A stretch of 49,762 nucleotides of DNA. Origin: Gemmatimonadales bacterium (GTDB lineage: Bacteria > Gemmatimonadota > Gemmatimonadetes > Gemmatimonadales > GWC2-71-9). The notes beneath the pieces were generated by a model, which made no database searches, was not told where the DNA came from, and was given only the letters and a program-made list of their open reading frames with translations. The stretch spans positions 1-49,762 of the forward strand of contig JAICUF010000009.1 in NCBI GenBank assembly GCA_025935995.1, in the 5' to 3' direction. The number at the start of each line of letters is the position of its first letter. Positions within the stretch are counted from its first letter, which is position 1. The position numbers were made by a program, and so were the translations under genes. Of the stretch, positions 26,799 through 37,900 are shown piece by piece.

Positions 26799-28501
26799 GT
26801 CGATGTCCCTCCCTGCAGAGCGTCGAGCCGCGCCATCACGGCCGGCCGGTCTTCGTGCGTGAGCATGACGACGAGGTCGCCGGGTCGGGCCCAGTCGAGC
26901 GCGGACTCGAGCGCCTCCGGTTCGGTCGTGACCTCGTCCAGCTCTTCCGGCGGCAGTCCGAGGCGGCTGAATTCCGCGGCGAGGATGCGGCGGACCTCAC
27001 CCGGGACACGCCCGCGGTAGAGCGTCGGCAGCTCCTTCAGCACGACGCGCGTCGGCCTGAGGCCCCACGCCGCGCGCGCGAGCTCGCGTATGGCCTCGTC
27101 CCCGCGGTCGCCCGCCTGGCCCACCACGACCAGCCGCCGCTGGCCGCCCAGTGCCTCCACCATCCCCGCCAGCGCGATCAGGCCGTGCGGATTGTGCCCG
27201 TAGTCCACGAGCACCCGCACTCCTCCCACATCGTAGAGATTCCCGCGCCCCGGATTGGTGACCGGTGACCCGAACCCGGCGAGGGCGTCCGCGATCGTTT
27301 CCGGCGTGATGGTCCGGGCGGCGGGAAGGCCGCTCAGGACGGCGGCGGCGAGCAGGGCGGCGAGCGCGTTCGACACGTTGTACCCGGCGGCGCCGCCACA
27401 GGTCATCGGCACGGCGTCGAGGCGTGTCAGGCGGAGGGGCCGGCCGCCCTGCGCGAGCACGAGGCAGCCGTCATCCACGTAGGCCGCGTCGCCCCCGGCG
27501 GCGAGTCCGATGGCAAGGAGCGGGCTGGCGCGGTCCCGCGCGAACCAGCTCGCGGGCGAGACGCCGAGCGCATGGGCGGCGAGACCCGGGTCGTCGGCGT
27601 TGAGGACCACGCGGCCGCCGGGCCGCACCACCCGCGCCGCGACCAGCTTGACGGCGGCGAGAGTCGCCAGATCGTTGACGCCGAAATCGTCGAGGTGATC
27701 CGCGGCGACGTTGGTGAGAATCGTGACGTCCGCGTGATCGACGGCGAGGCCGCGCCGGAGGATCCCGCCGCGGGCCGTCTCGAGCACGCCGATCCGGGCG
27801 CGGGGATCACGGAGCGCCAGGCGCGCACCCATCGGCCCGGCGTAGTCCCCGGTGACGAGCTGATCGCGGCCGACGCTGACGCCGTCGGTCGAGGTGAGCG
27901 CCGGCGTGAGGCCGGCGCCGGCGGCGATCGCGGCGATGAGCCGGGCGGTCGTCGTCTTCCCGTTGGAGCCCGAGACGAGCACGATCGGAATGTCGTGCAC
28001 CGCGGCCCACTCCACCTCGGTCGCGCGGGGAAGTTCGTGCCGCGGCCAGACGCGTGCACCGGTTCCGGTCCCCACCGACACCAGCTCGTCGTCGGCGAGG
28101 AAGGTGAGGCCACGCGCATGGGCCGCGCGGTGGAGATCGGCGAGACGGAGGTCGCGCTCGCGGGCGATGACCTCGCGGAGCCGGGCGGCGGTGGCAGTGG
28201 GGTCGGCGGCCGGCGAGCCGTCGAGCGCCGCCGTGGCCGCCTCCCACGCCGCCTCGTTCACCTCGGTGGCGGCGTAGAGCGCGTCCACCGGCGCGGTGAT
28301 GACCAGACACGCGCCGCCCGCGAAGGTGCGGGCGGCGACGTCCTCGCCCTTCCAGCCGACCAGGTCGAGGAGGCGGCGGGCCTCGTGCCGCCAGAGGTCG
28401 GCGGCGTCGGTCACGTCGCCGGCCACGTCGAGCGCCGCGCCGGGCCGGTCGCCCATGAGGTGGGGTCCCGTGAGCCGGCGCGAGTCGAGCAGCCGGATCA
28501 A
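26795..28501 (-). CDS. Mur ligase family protein (CphA-like, without ATP-grasp)
   Basis: VLVSGSNGKTTTARLIAAIA, VLETARGGILRRGLAVDHADVTILTNVAADHLDDFGVN, NPGRGNLYDVGGVRVLVDYGHNPHG; TTG start overlaps the cphA stop (TTGA). Confidence 0.9.
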   Translation of the reverse strand: MIRLLDSRRLTGPHLMGDRPGAALDVAGDVTDAADLWRHEARRLLDLVGWKGEDVAARTFAGGACLVITAPVDALYAATEVNEAAWEAATAALDGSPAADPTATAARLREVIARERDLRLADLHRAAHARGLTFLADDELVSVGTGTGARVWPRHELPRATEVEWAAVHDIPIVLVSGSNGKTTTARLIAAIAAGAGLTPALTSTDGVSVGRDQLVTGDYAGPMGARLALRDPRARIGVLETARGGILRRGLAVDHADVTILTNVAADHLDDFGVNDLATLAAVKLVAARVVRPGGRVVLNADDPGLAAHALGVSPASWFARDRASPLLAIGLAAGGDAAYVDDGCLVLAQGGRPLRLTRLDAVPMTCGGAAGYNVSNALAALLAAAVLSGLPAARTITPETIADALAGFGSPVTNPGRGNLYDVGGVRVLVDYGHNPHGLIALAGMVEALGGQRRLVVVGQAGDRGDEAIRELARAAWGLRPTRVVLKELPTLYRGRVPGEVRRILAAEFSRLGLPPEELDEVTTEPEALESALDWARPGDLVVMLTHEDRPAVMARLDALQGGTST

Positions 28502-31281
28502 TCCTCTCCCTCGCTGTCGCGCGCGAAGCGGACGCCACGCACGTCCCGCACGTAGGAGAGGGGACGATCCTCCGGCGGGACGGGGCCGGGTGCCGGCCGG
28601 GTGCGCGGGCGGCGGGCGCCACGCCGCTCGGCCTCGAGTGGACGGAAGCTCACGATCTGCTCCCAGGATCGCGCCACGTTGTCGCCGAAGACCAGCACGA
28701 GATCGCCGGCATTGGCCGAGTGAAGCGCGAGCTCGGTGGCCTCGACCTCGTCGGGCACGACGTCGATGGCGTCGGGGCTCACGCCTTCGGCGAGCAGCGT
28801 ATCGCGGAGGAGCGTCGGAATTTCGTCCGGCCCGCGGCCTCGGAGCGCGTCGTCCCGCCGGCAGATGTAGTGGTCGAAGGAGCCCGCGGTGATGCGGGCG
28901 ATGGCGCGGATGTCCTCGTCGCGGCGGTCGCCCGGCGCGGCGAGGACCACGATGCGCCGTCCGCCGCTGTCGAGCCGCTCGACGAACTGGATCATGGCCT
29001 CGATGGCCGCGGCGTTGTGGCCGTAGTCGAGAATGACCTTGAAGGGGTGCTCGTCGAAGACGTTGCCGCGGCCCGGCGCCTGGAAGAACGTGGTGTCGAA
29101 GGTCTGCAGGCCGTGACGGATGTTCTCCAGCTTGAGTCCCATGCTGAACGCCATCGCCGCGGCGAACATCGCGTTCTGCACCTGGTGCATCGCCCGCGCC
29201 TCGAGCGTGGCCGGGATGAGATGGGCCGGGAGCAGCGGGATGTGCGCCCCATGGTCGTAGATCGTGATCATCTGGCCCGTCATCCCGCCCTCGAGCACCA
29301 CGCCGCGGCCGCCGGCCTGGATGTGCTCCCGCACGAGCGCGTGACTCGGGTCCATCGTCACGTAGCAGACGTGCTTCGCCTCGGTGTGGTCGGCCATGCG
29401 GAGGCAGAGCGGGTCGTCGGCATTGAGGACGGCGGTGTCGCGCGCGACCTCGACCACGATCCGCTTCACCTTGGCCAGCCCTTCGAGCGTATTGATGCCG
29501 CGGAGTCCCAGGTGGTCGGACTTCACGTTGAGCACGGCGCCCACGTCCACGTGCCGCACGCCCATGCCGGCCCGGAGCAGTCCGCCGCGGGCCACCTCGA
29601 GCACCGCCACGTCGACGAACGGATCGCTCAGCACCATGCGCGTCGACACGGGGCCCGTCATGTCGCCCGCAACGGTGCGCTGGCCGTCGATGTAGACGCC
29701 GTCGGTGGTGGTGAGGCCGACGTGATGCCCGGCGAGCTTGTGAATGTGCGCGAGCATCCGCGCCGTCGTCGTCTTCCCGTTGGTCCCCGTCACGGCCGCG
29801 ATCGGAATGCGGCTCGGCGCGCCGGCCGGGAAGAGCATGTCGATGAGCGGCCCGGCCACGTCGCGCGGCCGGCCGGCGCTCGGTGCCATGTGCATCCGGA
29901 AGCCGGGCGCGGCGTTCACCTCGCAGATCGCGCCGCCCACCTCCTTGTACGAGCGGCTGATGTCGGTGGTGAGGAAGTCGACGCCGCCGACGTCGAGCCC
30001 GATCGCGCTCACCGCGCGCACCGCCATCTCGGCGTTGTCGGGATGCACCACGTCCGTCATGTCGATGGCGGTGCCGCCGGTGGAGAGGTTGCCGGTGGAC
30101 CGGAGGAAGACGGTCTCGCCCGCGACCGGCACGCTGGACGGCGTGTAGCCGTGGCGGAGCATCATCTGCTCCGCCTGATGGTCGAACTCGAGCCGCGTGA
30201 GCACCTTCTCGTGGCCGATGCCGCGCCGCGGATCCGCGTTCACCTCCTCCACCAGTGCGGCGATGGTCCGCCGGCCGTCGCCCACCACGTGACCCGGGAT
30301 GCGCTGGGAAACGGCCACCAGCTCGCCGTTGATGACCAGCATCCGGTGGTCGAAGCCGCTGATGAACTTCTCGATGATCACGCTCCGGCTGTGCTCCGCC
30401 GCCACGTCGAAGGCGAGCGCCACCTGATCGCCGTCGGTGAGGCCGATCGAGATGCCGCGGCCGTGGTTGGCGTTCCAGGGCTTCACCACGACGGGGTAGC
30501 CGATCTTCTCCGCGGCGTCCACCGCCGCGGCGGCCGTCCGGACGAGTGCCTGCCGCGGCACCGGCAGGCCGAGCCGCGCCAGCACCTTGTTGGTTTCCTC
30601 CTTGTCGGAGGCGAGCTCCACCGCGATGTGCGAGGTGCGGCTCGTCACCGTCGCCTGCACCCGCTGCTGGTAGCGCCCGTGCCCCAGCTGGATCAGGCTG
30701 TTGGTGCCGAGCCGGATCCACGGGATGCGCCGCTCCTCGGCGGCGTGCACCAGCGCACCGGTGCTCGGTCCCAGCGCATGCCGCTGCGTATAGCGAATGA
30801 ATTCATCCCGGGCGGCGGCGAAGTCGAACCCCTCGGGCACCGAGTCCGCGGGACGCAGCTCCGGCGGCAGGAGGCTGTGCAGCAGCGTGAGGCCGAGGTC
30901 GCCGGCCTCGATGCCGACTTCGGCCTGCTCGTACTGGTAGATGACCATGTACTGCCCGTGCGGGCCGAGCGAGCGGGTCTTCCCGAAGGTGAGCGGATGG
31001 CCCGCGACGTTCTGCAGCTCGATCGCCACGTGCTCCAGGATGTGGCCGAGCCAGGTGCCCCGGTCCTCCGTGAGCCGGCGGACGAACCCGCCCGGCTCGC
31101 CGTAGGAGCAGCCGTGGGTGCGAAGGCCCGGCAGGGCCTCGAGCAGCCCGTCGACAAAGGCGGGGCCGAGTCGGACGGAGGGCCACTCCTCCAGCTCGCC
31201 CAGGTCCAGATCGAGGCGGATGACCGGGAAGTGGGCGTAGAGGCTCGGCCCGACGAAGACGGACCGCTCGAGGATCTTCAT
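28498..31281 (-). CDS. cphA: cyanophycin synthetase (ATP-grasp plus Mur ligase)
   Basis: MKILERSVFVGPSLYAHFPVIRLDLDLGELEEWPS, GYPVVVKPWNANHGRGISIGLTD, AVTGTNGKTTTARMLAHIHKLAGHHVGLTTTDGVYIDGQ, KVILDYGHNAAAIEAM. Confidence 0.95.
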   Translation of the reverse strand: MKILERSVFVGPSLYAHFPVIRLDLDLGELEEWPSVRLGPAFVDGLLEALPGLRTHGCSYGEPGGFVRRLTEDRGTWLGHILEHVAIELQNVAGHPLTFGKTRSLGPHGQYMVIYQYEQAEVGIEAGDLGLTLLHSLLPPELRPADSVPEGFDFAAARDEFIRYTQRHALGPSTGALVHAAEERRIPWIRLGTNSLIQLGHGRYQQRVQATVTSRTSHIAVELASDKEETNKVLARLGLPVPRQALVRTAAAAVDAAEKIGYPVVVKPWNANHGRGISIGLTDGDQVALAFDVAAEHSRSVIIEKFISGFDHRMLVINGELVAVSQRIPGHVVGDGRRTIAALVEEVNADPRRGIGHEKVLTRLEFDHQAEQMMLRHGYTPSSVPVAGETVFLRSTGNLSTGGTAIDMTDVVHPDNAEMAVRAVSAIGLDVGGVDFLTTDISRSYKEVGGAICEVNAAPGFRMHMAPSAGRPRDVAGPLIDMLFPAGAPSRIPIAAVTGTNGKTTTARMLAHIHKLAGHHVGLTTTDGVYIDGQRTVAGDMTGPVSTRMVLSDPFVDVAVLEVARGGLLRAGMGVRHVDVGAVLNVKSDHLGLRGINTLEGLAKVKRIVVEVARDTAVLNADDPLCLRMADHTEAKHVCYVTMDPSHALVREHIQAGGRGVVLEGGMTGQMITIYDHGAHIPLLPAHLIPATLEARAMHQVQNAMFAAAMAFSMGLKLENIRHGLQTFDTTFFQAPGRGNVFDEHPFKVILDYGHNAAAIEAMIQFVERLDSGGRRIVVLAAPGDRRDEDIRAIARITAGSFDHYICRRDDALRGRGPDEIPTLLRDTLLAEGVSPDAIDVVPDEVEATELALHSANAGDLVLVFGDNVARSWEQIVSFRPLEAERRGARRPRTRPAPGPVPPEDRPLSYVRDVRGVRFARDSEGED

Positions 31282-31288
31282 CGGCCCC

Positions 31289-32113
31289 TCACGACTTTAC
31301 GCGGACCGCGAGCGCCGGCGCGGCGGCGGCGACGCGAGTATGGAGGTTGAACGTGGAGCCGTGGTCCAGGATGTGGAGCCGGAGGCCGATGAGGCAGACC
31401 GGATCGTTCTTCCGGACCCGCGCCATCGAGGAGAACTCGAGCTCCGAGGGATCTACGATGGTGAGCGCGCCGCCGCCGACCACCTCCAGCGTCTCGTCGG
31501 GTGCAATGAACCCGGCGGTGTTTTCATCCAGCCCGATCCCGATCGCGAACGGATTGAAGGCCAGCGCCGTGAGCAGACGGCCCAGCCGATCGCGCTGGCG
31601 AAAATGCTGGTCGATGATGATCCGGTTGGTGAGGCCGAGGCCCGCGGCCATCGTGACGATCCGCGCCCTGGGGGACGCACCCTCCCGACCGAAGGCGATC
31701 ATGTGCTCCGAGAGGAAGGCGGCGCCGGCCGAGGTGCCGGCCACGTGAACCCCCGCCGCGTTCCGGAGGCGGATCGCCTTCCCGACCTCGGAGCCGCCGA
31801 TCGTGGTGGAGAGCCGGAGCTGGTTCCCGCCCGTGAGGAAGATGCCGTCGACGTCGTCGAGCGCGCGCACATGTCCCGGATCCTGCGCGTCGGCGCGGGC
31901 GCGAATCGGCAGCGAGATCGCCGAGCGGACGCCGAGGCCGGTGAAGAGGGTCACGTAGCGCTCGCCGGTGTCGGCCAGCTCGCTCGCGGTCGGAATGATC
32001 GCGATGCGGGCCTCGTCGGCGCCGCAGAGCGAGGCGAAGCGCCGCAGAATGGCCACGTCGCCGATCTTCTCCTCAGCGCCCCCCACGGGGATGATGTACC
32101 CGCGCTCGCTCAC
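31289..32113 (-). CDS. cphB: cyanophycinase (S51-type peptidase)
   Basis: GYIIPVGGAEEKIGD, GIFLTGGNQLRL, VHVAGTSAGAAFLSEHMIAFG, GLGLTNRIIIDQHFRQRDRLGRLLTAL; probable GTG start at 32113. Confidence 0.94.
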   Translation of the reverse strand: MSERGYIIPVGGAEEKIGDVAILRRFASLCGADEARIAIIPTASELADTGERYVTLFTGLGVRSAISLPIRARADAQDPGHVRALDDVDGIFLTGGNQLRLSTTIGGSEVGKAIRLRNAAGVHVAGTSAGAAFLSEHMIAFGREGASPRARIVTMAAGLGLTNRIIIDQHFRQRDRLGRLLTALAFNPFAIGIGLDENTAGFIAPDETLEVVGGGALTIVDPSELEFSSMARVRKNDPVCLIGLRLHILDHGSTFNLHTRVAAAAPALAVRVKS

Positions 32114-32668
32114 CGGCGGGCCTTGTCGGACGGTTGATCCATCGAAGAGACATCCTCGCGCTTGGGGGCGACCGCCCTGATCGATCGCCGGTGACCGTGT
32201 CATCGTTGCCGGCCGGCGCCACGGTAACCCGCGCCGGCGGACGGGAGTGTAATCAGTCATCTGCCCCGCCGCGGCGCCAGCCGGAATGCGGCTGGAAGGG
32301 TGACGCCCGGCACCCGCCATCCCGTGATCGTATCTTGATCAGCGGGGGGAGAGCATGATCCATCGGATGGGGAAGACGAGCGTACGATCTTCCACGCCGA
32401 CACGATTCCCGACAGCGCCGAGCGGATCCGGCGGACGGCTGATTCGCTGAGCCGCCTGCCGGGGTATCCCGACGCGTTCCGGGTCTTACCGATTCGGTCA
32501 TCGTGCGGATCGCGCACGCGGTGCGGCAGGAGCGTCAGCGCGAGATCGTCGCCTGCAACGACGCGGGCAGCGCCGAGGAGCAGGCTCATTCGCGACAGGC
32601 CGGGACGCATCCGGGCGGGCGCGGCCGGCGATCGTTAGGTTTCGGCAGCCGTCCAGCCCGGAGAGCGC

Positions 32669-33862
32669 GTGAAGCACGCCGGTGTCGTCTGCCTGCTCCT
32701 CGTCAGCGCCTCCGCCGGCGCGCAACAGCCGTTGACCCGCGCGGACGCGGTGGCCGCCGCCGTGGCGCGCGGCGCCCGGGTCGCGCTGGCCCGTGCCGAT
32801 ACGGCCGCCTCCGCGGCCACCCTCGCGGCCGCACGGATGCTGCAGAACCCGACGGCCAGCGCCAGCTACAGCAAGTCGGCGCCGCAATATCACGCCTCGC
32901 TCGACCTTCCACTGGACTTCCTCTGGCTCAACGGGGTGCGGGCCGCCGCCGCGCGCGAGGCGCTCGCCGCCGCGCGGTTTCGCTTCGCGCTCGAGCGCGC
33001 GACGGCGCAGTACGAGGCCGACACCGCCTACACGGCGGCGCTCGCGGCACGGGCGCACGCCCGGCTCTCGCGGCGGAACGCGATCGACGCGGACTCGCTC
33101 CGGCGGATCGCCGCGATCCGGCGGGACGCCGGCGACGCGAGCGATCTCGACGTGGAGCTCGCCACGGTGAGCGCCGGCCAGGCGGCCAATGCCGCGACCG
33201 ACGATTCGCTCGCGGCCATCGCGGCGCTGCTCGATCTGCAGGCGGCGATCGGCCTGCCCGCCGATCGCGTGATGGTGACGCCGACCGACTCCCTGCTGCT
33301 GCCGGACGCGGTGTCGCCCGCCGATTCGGGCCGGCCCCTCGCCGTGGCCGCGGCGGAGGCCACGCTCCGGAGCGAGGAGCGGAGCATCTCGGTCGCGCGC
33401 CGGAGCGCGTGGGCCACGCCGAGCGTCACGATGGGCTTCGAGACGGGCGACCCGGCCGGGGACGAGCCCGGCATTCTGCCGCTCGTCGGGTTCTCGGTGC
33501 CGCTCCCGCTCTTCAACCGGAACGGCCCCGGCGTCGCGCTCGCGACCGCCGCGCGCGAGCGCGCGCGGACCGAGCTCGCAGTGGCGGAGCGTGAGGGCGC
33601 CGCCGGCCGTGCGCGGGCGTTGCGCGACCAGCAGACCGCCCGCGCCCGGGCGGCGCGCGATCAGGCCCTCCTCGCGAGCGCCGAGCGGGTGGCGTCGATG
33701 TCGCTCACGGCCTACGCCGAAGGCGCATCGCCGCTGGCCGGCGTGCTCGAGGCGCGGCGCGCGGCCCGCGATGCGCTGGGCCGCTACATCGACGACCTGG
33801 CCGCCGCGAACGACGCGGCGGCGGCGGTGCGGCTGTTCACCCTCACGGATGCGAGCCGATGA
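32669..33862 (+). CDS. TolC family outer membrane efflux protein
   Basis: Signal peptide; duplicated coiled-coil pattern (TLAAARMLQNPTASASYSKSAPQYHASLDLPLDFLWLNGVR...). Confidence 0.88.
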   Translation: MKHAGVVCLLLVSASAGAQQPLTRADAVAAAVARGARVALARADTAASAATLAAARMLQNPTASASYSKSAPQYHASLDLPLDFLWLNGVRAAAAREALAAARFRFALERATAQYEADTAYTAALAARAHARLSRRNAIDADSLRRIAAIRRDAGDASDLDVELATVSAGQAANAATDDSLAAIAALLDLQAAIGLPADRVMVTPTDSLLLPDAVSPADSGRPLAVAAAEATLRSEERSISVARRSAWATPSVTMGFETGDPAGDEPGILPLVGFSVPLPLFNRNGPGVALATAARERARTELAVAEREGAAGRARALRDQQTARARAARDQALLASAERVASMSLTAYAEGASPLAGVLEARRAARDALGRYIDDLAAANDAAAAVRLFTLTDASR

Positions 33863-34902
33863 TCCGCCTGCCCCTCCTGTGTCTCCTGGCGCTTGCGGCG
33901 TGCGGCAAGGCGGGATCGGACGACGACAGCGATGCGGCGCCGCCCGCTGTCGTCAATGCGCGAACCGCCGTCGCCGAGCGGGGCGTATTCCGGGAAACCG
34001 TGGACGCGACCGGGGAGGTCGCGGCACGGCCGGGCAGTGTGGCCGAGCTCGCGGCGCCGGGGCCCACACGCGTCGCGCGGGTCATGGTCGCGGTCGGCCA
34101 GCGGGTGCGCGCGGGCCAGCCGCTGGTGACCTTCGATGAGACCACCTTCGCCGCGGAGGCCCGCACCGCGCAGGCGGCGCTCGCCAACGCCGAGCACGCG
34201 TACGAGCGGGCGCGTCGGCTGTCCGAGGCGGGGATCGTGCCGCGGAAGGAGGCGGAGCAGGCGGCGGCCGACCTCGCGGCGGCGCGGGGCAACGCGCAGG
34301 TGGCGCGGCACACCGAGGCCCTGGCGACGCTGCGGTCGCCGATCGCCGGCGTGCTGACCCGGATGGACGCCGTGCTCGGCGCGTCGGTGGACGCGGGGAC
34401 GCCGCTCGTCGAGGTCGCCGACCCCGCCGCGCTGGATGTGCAGTTCACCCTCTCCCCCGCGGAGGCGGCCCGCGTCCACCCCGGCGCGGAGGTGGAGCTG
34501 GTCGAGGGTCAGACGGCGGGCGGCTCGGCGCTCGGCAGCGGCACCGTCGCCGACATCGGGGTCGCGGTGGACTCGGTGTCGCATGGCGTGCCGGTTCGCG
34601 TCCGGATCACCGCGCCGGCGCGGCCGGTGCGGATCGGCGAGATGGTCACCGGCCACATCACGGCCGCGTCGCGGTCGGACGCGGTCATGGTCCCGGTCGC
34701 GGCACTCGTTCCCGCGGGCGACGACGTCACCGTCTTCGTGGTGGACAGCGCGGGCGTCGCGCACGCGCGGCAGGTGACGGTCGGCGGCCGTTCCCGCACG
34801 GTGGCCGAGATCCGCGACGGCCTCGCCGCCGGGGAGCGGGTGGTGACGGAGGGCGCGTACGGCATCGAGGACAGCGCCCACGTCCAGGCGCGCCCCCGGT
34901 GA
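33859..34902 (+). CDS. RND efflux periplasmic adaptor subunit (membrane fusion protein)
   Basis: Lipobox LCLLALAACGK; VAELAAPGPTRVARVMVAVGQRVRAGQPLVTFDETTFAAEARTAQAAL; ATGA overlap. Confidence 0.92.
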   Translation: MIRLPLLCLLALAACGKAGSDDDSDAAPPAVVNARTAVAERGVFRETVDATGEVAARPGSVAELAAPGPTRVARVMVAVGQRVRAGQPLVTFDETTFAAEARTAQAALANAEHAYERARRLSEAGIVPRKEAEQAAADLAAARGNAQVARHTEALATLRSPIAGVLTRMDAVLGASVDAGTPLVEVADPAALDVQFTLSPAEAARVHPGAEVELVEGQTAGGSALGSGTVADIGVAVDSVSHGVPVRVRITAPARPVRIGEMVTGHITAASRSDAVMVPVAALVPAGDDVTVFVVDSAGVAHARQVTVGGRSRTVAEIRDGLAAGERVVTEGAYGIEDSAHVQARPR

Positions 34903-37900
34903 AGCTGTTCGACCTGCTGGTCGGCCAGCGGCGGTTCGTCTATCTCGCGATCGGGCTCCTGAGCGCGGCCGGCATCTGGTCGGCGCTCCGGCTCCCGTCG
35001 GCGATCTATCCCGAGCTGGTCTTTCCCCGCGTCACCATCGTGGCCCAGGGCTCGGCGCTCGGCTCGCGGCAGCTCATGTTCAGCGTCGCGCGGCCGATCG
35101 AGGAAGCGGTCAGCATCGTGCCGGGCGTGCGCCGCGTGCGCACGAAGGCGATTCGCGGCGCCGTCGAAACGACGGTCGACTTCGCGCCCGACGCCGACAT
35201 GGTGACCGTGCTGCAGCTGGTGCAGGCGCGGGTGAACCAGGTGAGGCCGGAGCTCCCCGAGGGGCTCGACATCGAGGTCGAGCGGATGACCCCGTCCCTC
35301 TTCCCGGTCATCTCGTACAATCTCGAGGGCGGCGACCCCGCCGCCCTCTACGATCTGGCGCGCTACCAGATCAAGCCGGTCATCTCGCGCATTCCCGGTG
35401 TGGGCCGCGTCGACGTGCAGGGGCAGGACGTCCACGAGATCGAGGTGGTGGCGGATCCCTCGCGCCTCGTGACGGCGGGCCTCGACTACACCACGCTCGC
35501 CGACGCGATCCGCCACGCGACCACGGTGCAGGCCGTGGGACGCGTGGCCCAGGATTACCGGCAGTACCTCGTGGTCACCGACCAGGAAGCCCACACCGTC
35601 GACGACATCGGCGCCGTCGCGCTCCCTGGCGGCCTCCGCGTCCGCGACGTGGCGACGGTGTCCCTGGGTACCGAGGACCACGTGCGCGTCATCGCCGGCG
35701 ATCGCGGGCGGCCCGCCGCGCTCATCAACATCACCCGCCAGATCGGCGGCAACACCGTCGCGCTCGCGGACAGCGTGGCGCGGGTGATGGCGTCCTTCCG
35801 GCCGTCGCTGCCGGCCGGGGTGCGGCTCAAGCCGGTATACGACCAGGCGCTGCTGGTGCGGGACGCGGTGCGCTCGGTGCGCGACGCCATGCTCATCGGG
35901 GCGGCGCTCGCGACCCTGATCCTGCTCGTGTTCCTCCGGCACGGCCGCATCACCGCCATCAGCGCGGCGTCGATCCCCCTCACGCTCGCGGTCACCGTCT
36001 TCCTGATGCGGCTGTTCGGGCAGACCTTCAATCTCATGACGCTGGGCGCGATGGCGATCGCCATCGGGCTCGTGATCGACGATGCCGTCGTCGTGACCGA
36101 GAACATCGCGCGCCACCTCCGGCTCACGCCCGACCGGGAGATCGCGATCCGCGAGGCGGTGCAGGAGCTCATCTGGCCGGTCACGACCTCGACCATTACC
36201 ACCGTGGTGGTGTTCCTGCCGCTCGGGATGCTGCAGGGAGTCGTCGGACAGTTCTTCAAGGCGCTGTCGCTCACGCTCACGATCGCGGTGCTGGTGTCGC
36301 TCCTCATCGCGCTCACGCTCGTCCCTCTCCTGGGCGAGCAGTTCCTGAAGCATGACGAGGGAGCCGGTGAGTCGAGCGGTTTTCTCGCGCGCATCGGCCG
36401 CGGGATCGACGGGGTCGCCGCCCGCTACGAGCGCGCGCTCGGCGGGGCACTGCACCACGCGCGGGCGGTGATCGCCATCGGCATCGGGCTCGTCGCGGCG
36501 GGCGTCGTGGCGTACCGGTTCGCCGGCAGCGGGTTCCTTCCGGAGATGGACGAGGGCGCCTTCGTCCTCGACTACTTCACGCCCGGTGGAACCGCTCTCG
36601 CCGAAACCGACCGGGAGGTGAAGGTGGCGGAGGGCATCCTGGCGTCCACGCCGGAGATCGAGGGCACCTCCCGGCGGACCGGCGCGGAGCTCGGCCTCTT
36701 CGCCACCGAGCAGAACACCGGCGACATCGTGGCCCGCCTCCGGCCGCGGAGCCGCCGCTCGCGCAGCGTCTTCGAGGTGATCGACGACGTGCGCCCGCGG
36801 ATCGAGGCGGCGGTGCCCCGGCTGCACATCGAATTCGTCCAGATTCTCTCGGATGTGGTGAACGATCTGGCCGGAAACGCGAAGCCCGTCGAGATCAAGC
36901 TGTTCGGTGAACAGCTGGATGCGCTCGAGGCCTACGCGAAGCGGCTGGAGCCGGGGATGGAGAAGGTGGCGGGACTCGAGGACCTCTTCAACGGCGTGAG
37001 CGAGCCCAATGCCGAGCTGCTCCTCAGGGTCAGCGACGCCGACGCCGCCCGGGCCGGACTCACGCCGGAGCAGGTCGGCACCGCGGTGAGCGCGCCGCTC
37101 CTCGGCGTGCCGGCCGGCGAGGTGCGGCTCGACGATCGCACCGTCGGCGTGCGCGTCCGGGCGCCCGATGCCGTGCGGTACGATCCGCTCCGCCTCGGCG
37201 CCCTGCCGGTGATGACCGCGGGACGCGAGCCGACCCCGCTCTCGGCGCTCGCCACCTTCACGCCGGCGGAATCACGCGCGGAGCTGTTCCGGGAAAACCA
37301 GCAGCAGATGATCGCGATCACCGCCGACGTGAGCGGCCGTTCGCTCGGCGGCGTCATGACGGACGTCAAGGCCCTCCTGGCCCGGACGCCGCCGCCGGCC
37401 GGCATCCGCGTCGAGCTCGGCGGCCAGTACGCGAGCCAGCAGGAGGCCTTTCACGCGCTGCTGGTGGTGCTGGGACTCGCGGCGGTGAGCGTGGTGGCGG
37501 TCATGGTGGTGCAGTTCGAGTCGTTCACGGAGCCGCTCGTCATTCTGCTCGCGGCGCCGCTCTCGTTCGTGGGCGCACTGCTCCTGCTCCTCCTTACCGG
37601 CACGCCGCTCAACGTCTCGTCGTTCATGGGGCTCATTCTGCTCGTCGGGCTGATCGTGAAGAACGGCATCATCCTGCTCGACTTCACCCGGCACCGCATG
37701 CGGCAGGACGACCTCGCCCTCGAGCCCGCGATCCGCGAAGCCGCCGCGGTCCGTCTCCGCCCGATTCTCATGACGACCCTCTGCACCCTGTTCGGGCTCC
37801 TGCCGCTCGCGCTCGGCCTGGGCGCCGGCAGCGAGATGCAGCGGCCGCTGGCGCTCGCGGTGATCGGCGGGCTGAGTCTCTCCACGCCGATCACCCTCTT

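Noticed and set aside
26795-30721. 1308-aa minus-strand ORF as one protein
   Set aside because: Upper part is an off-frame reading of cphA; real Mur ligase starts at TTG 28501 in this frame.
28720-31350. 876-aa ORF on + strand
   Set aside because: Antisense to cphA; no recognisable domain, composition artefact of GC-rich codons.
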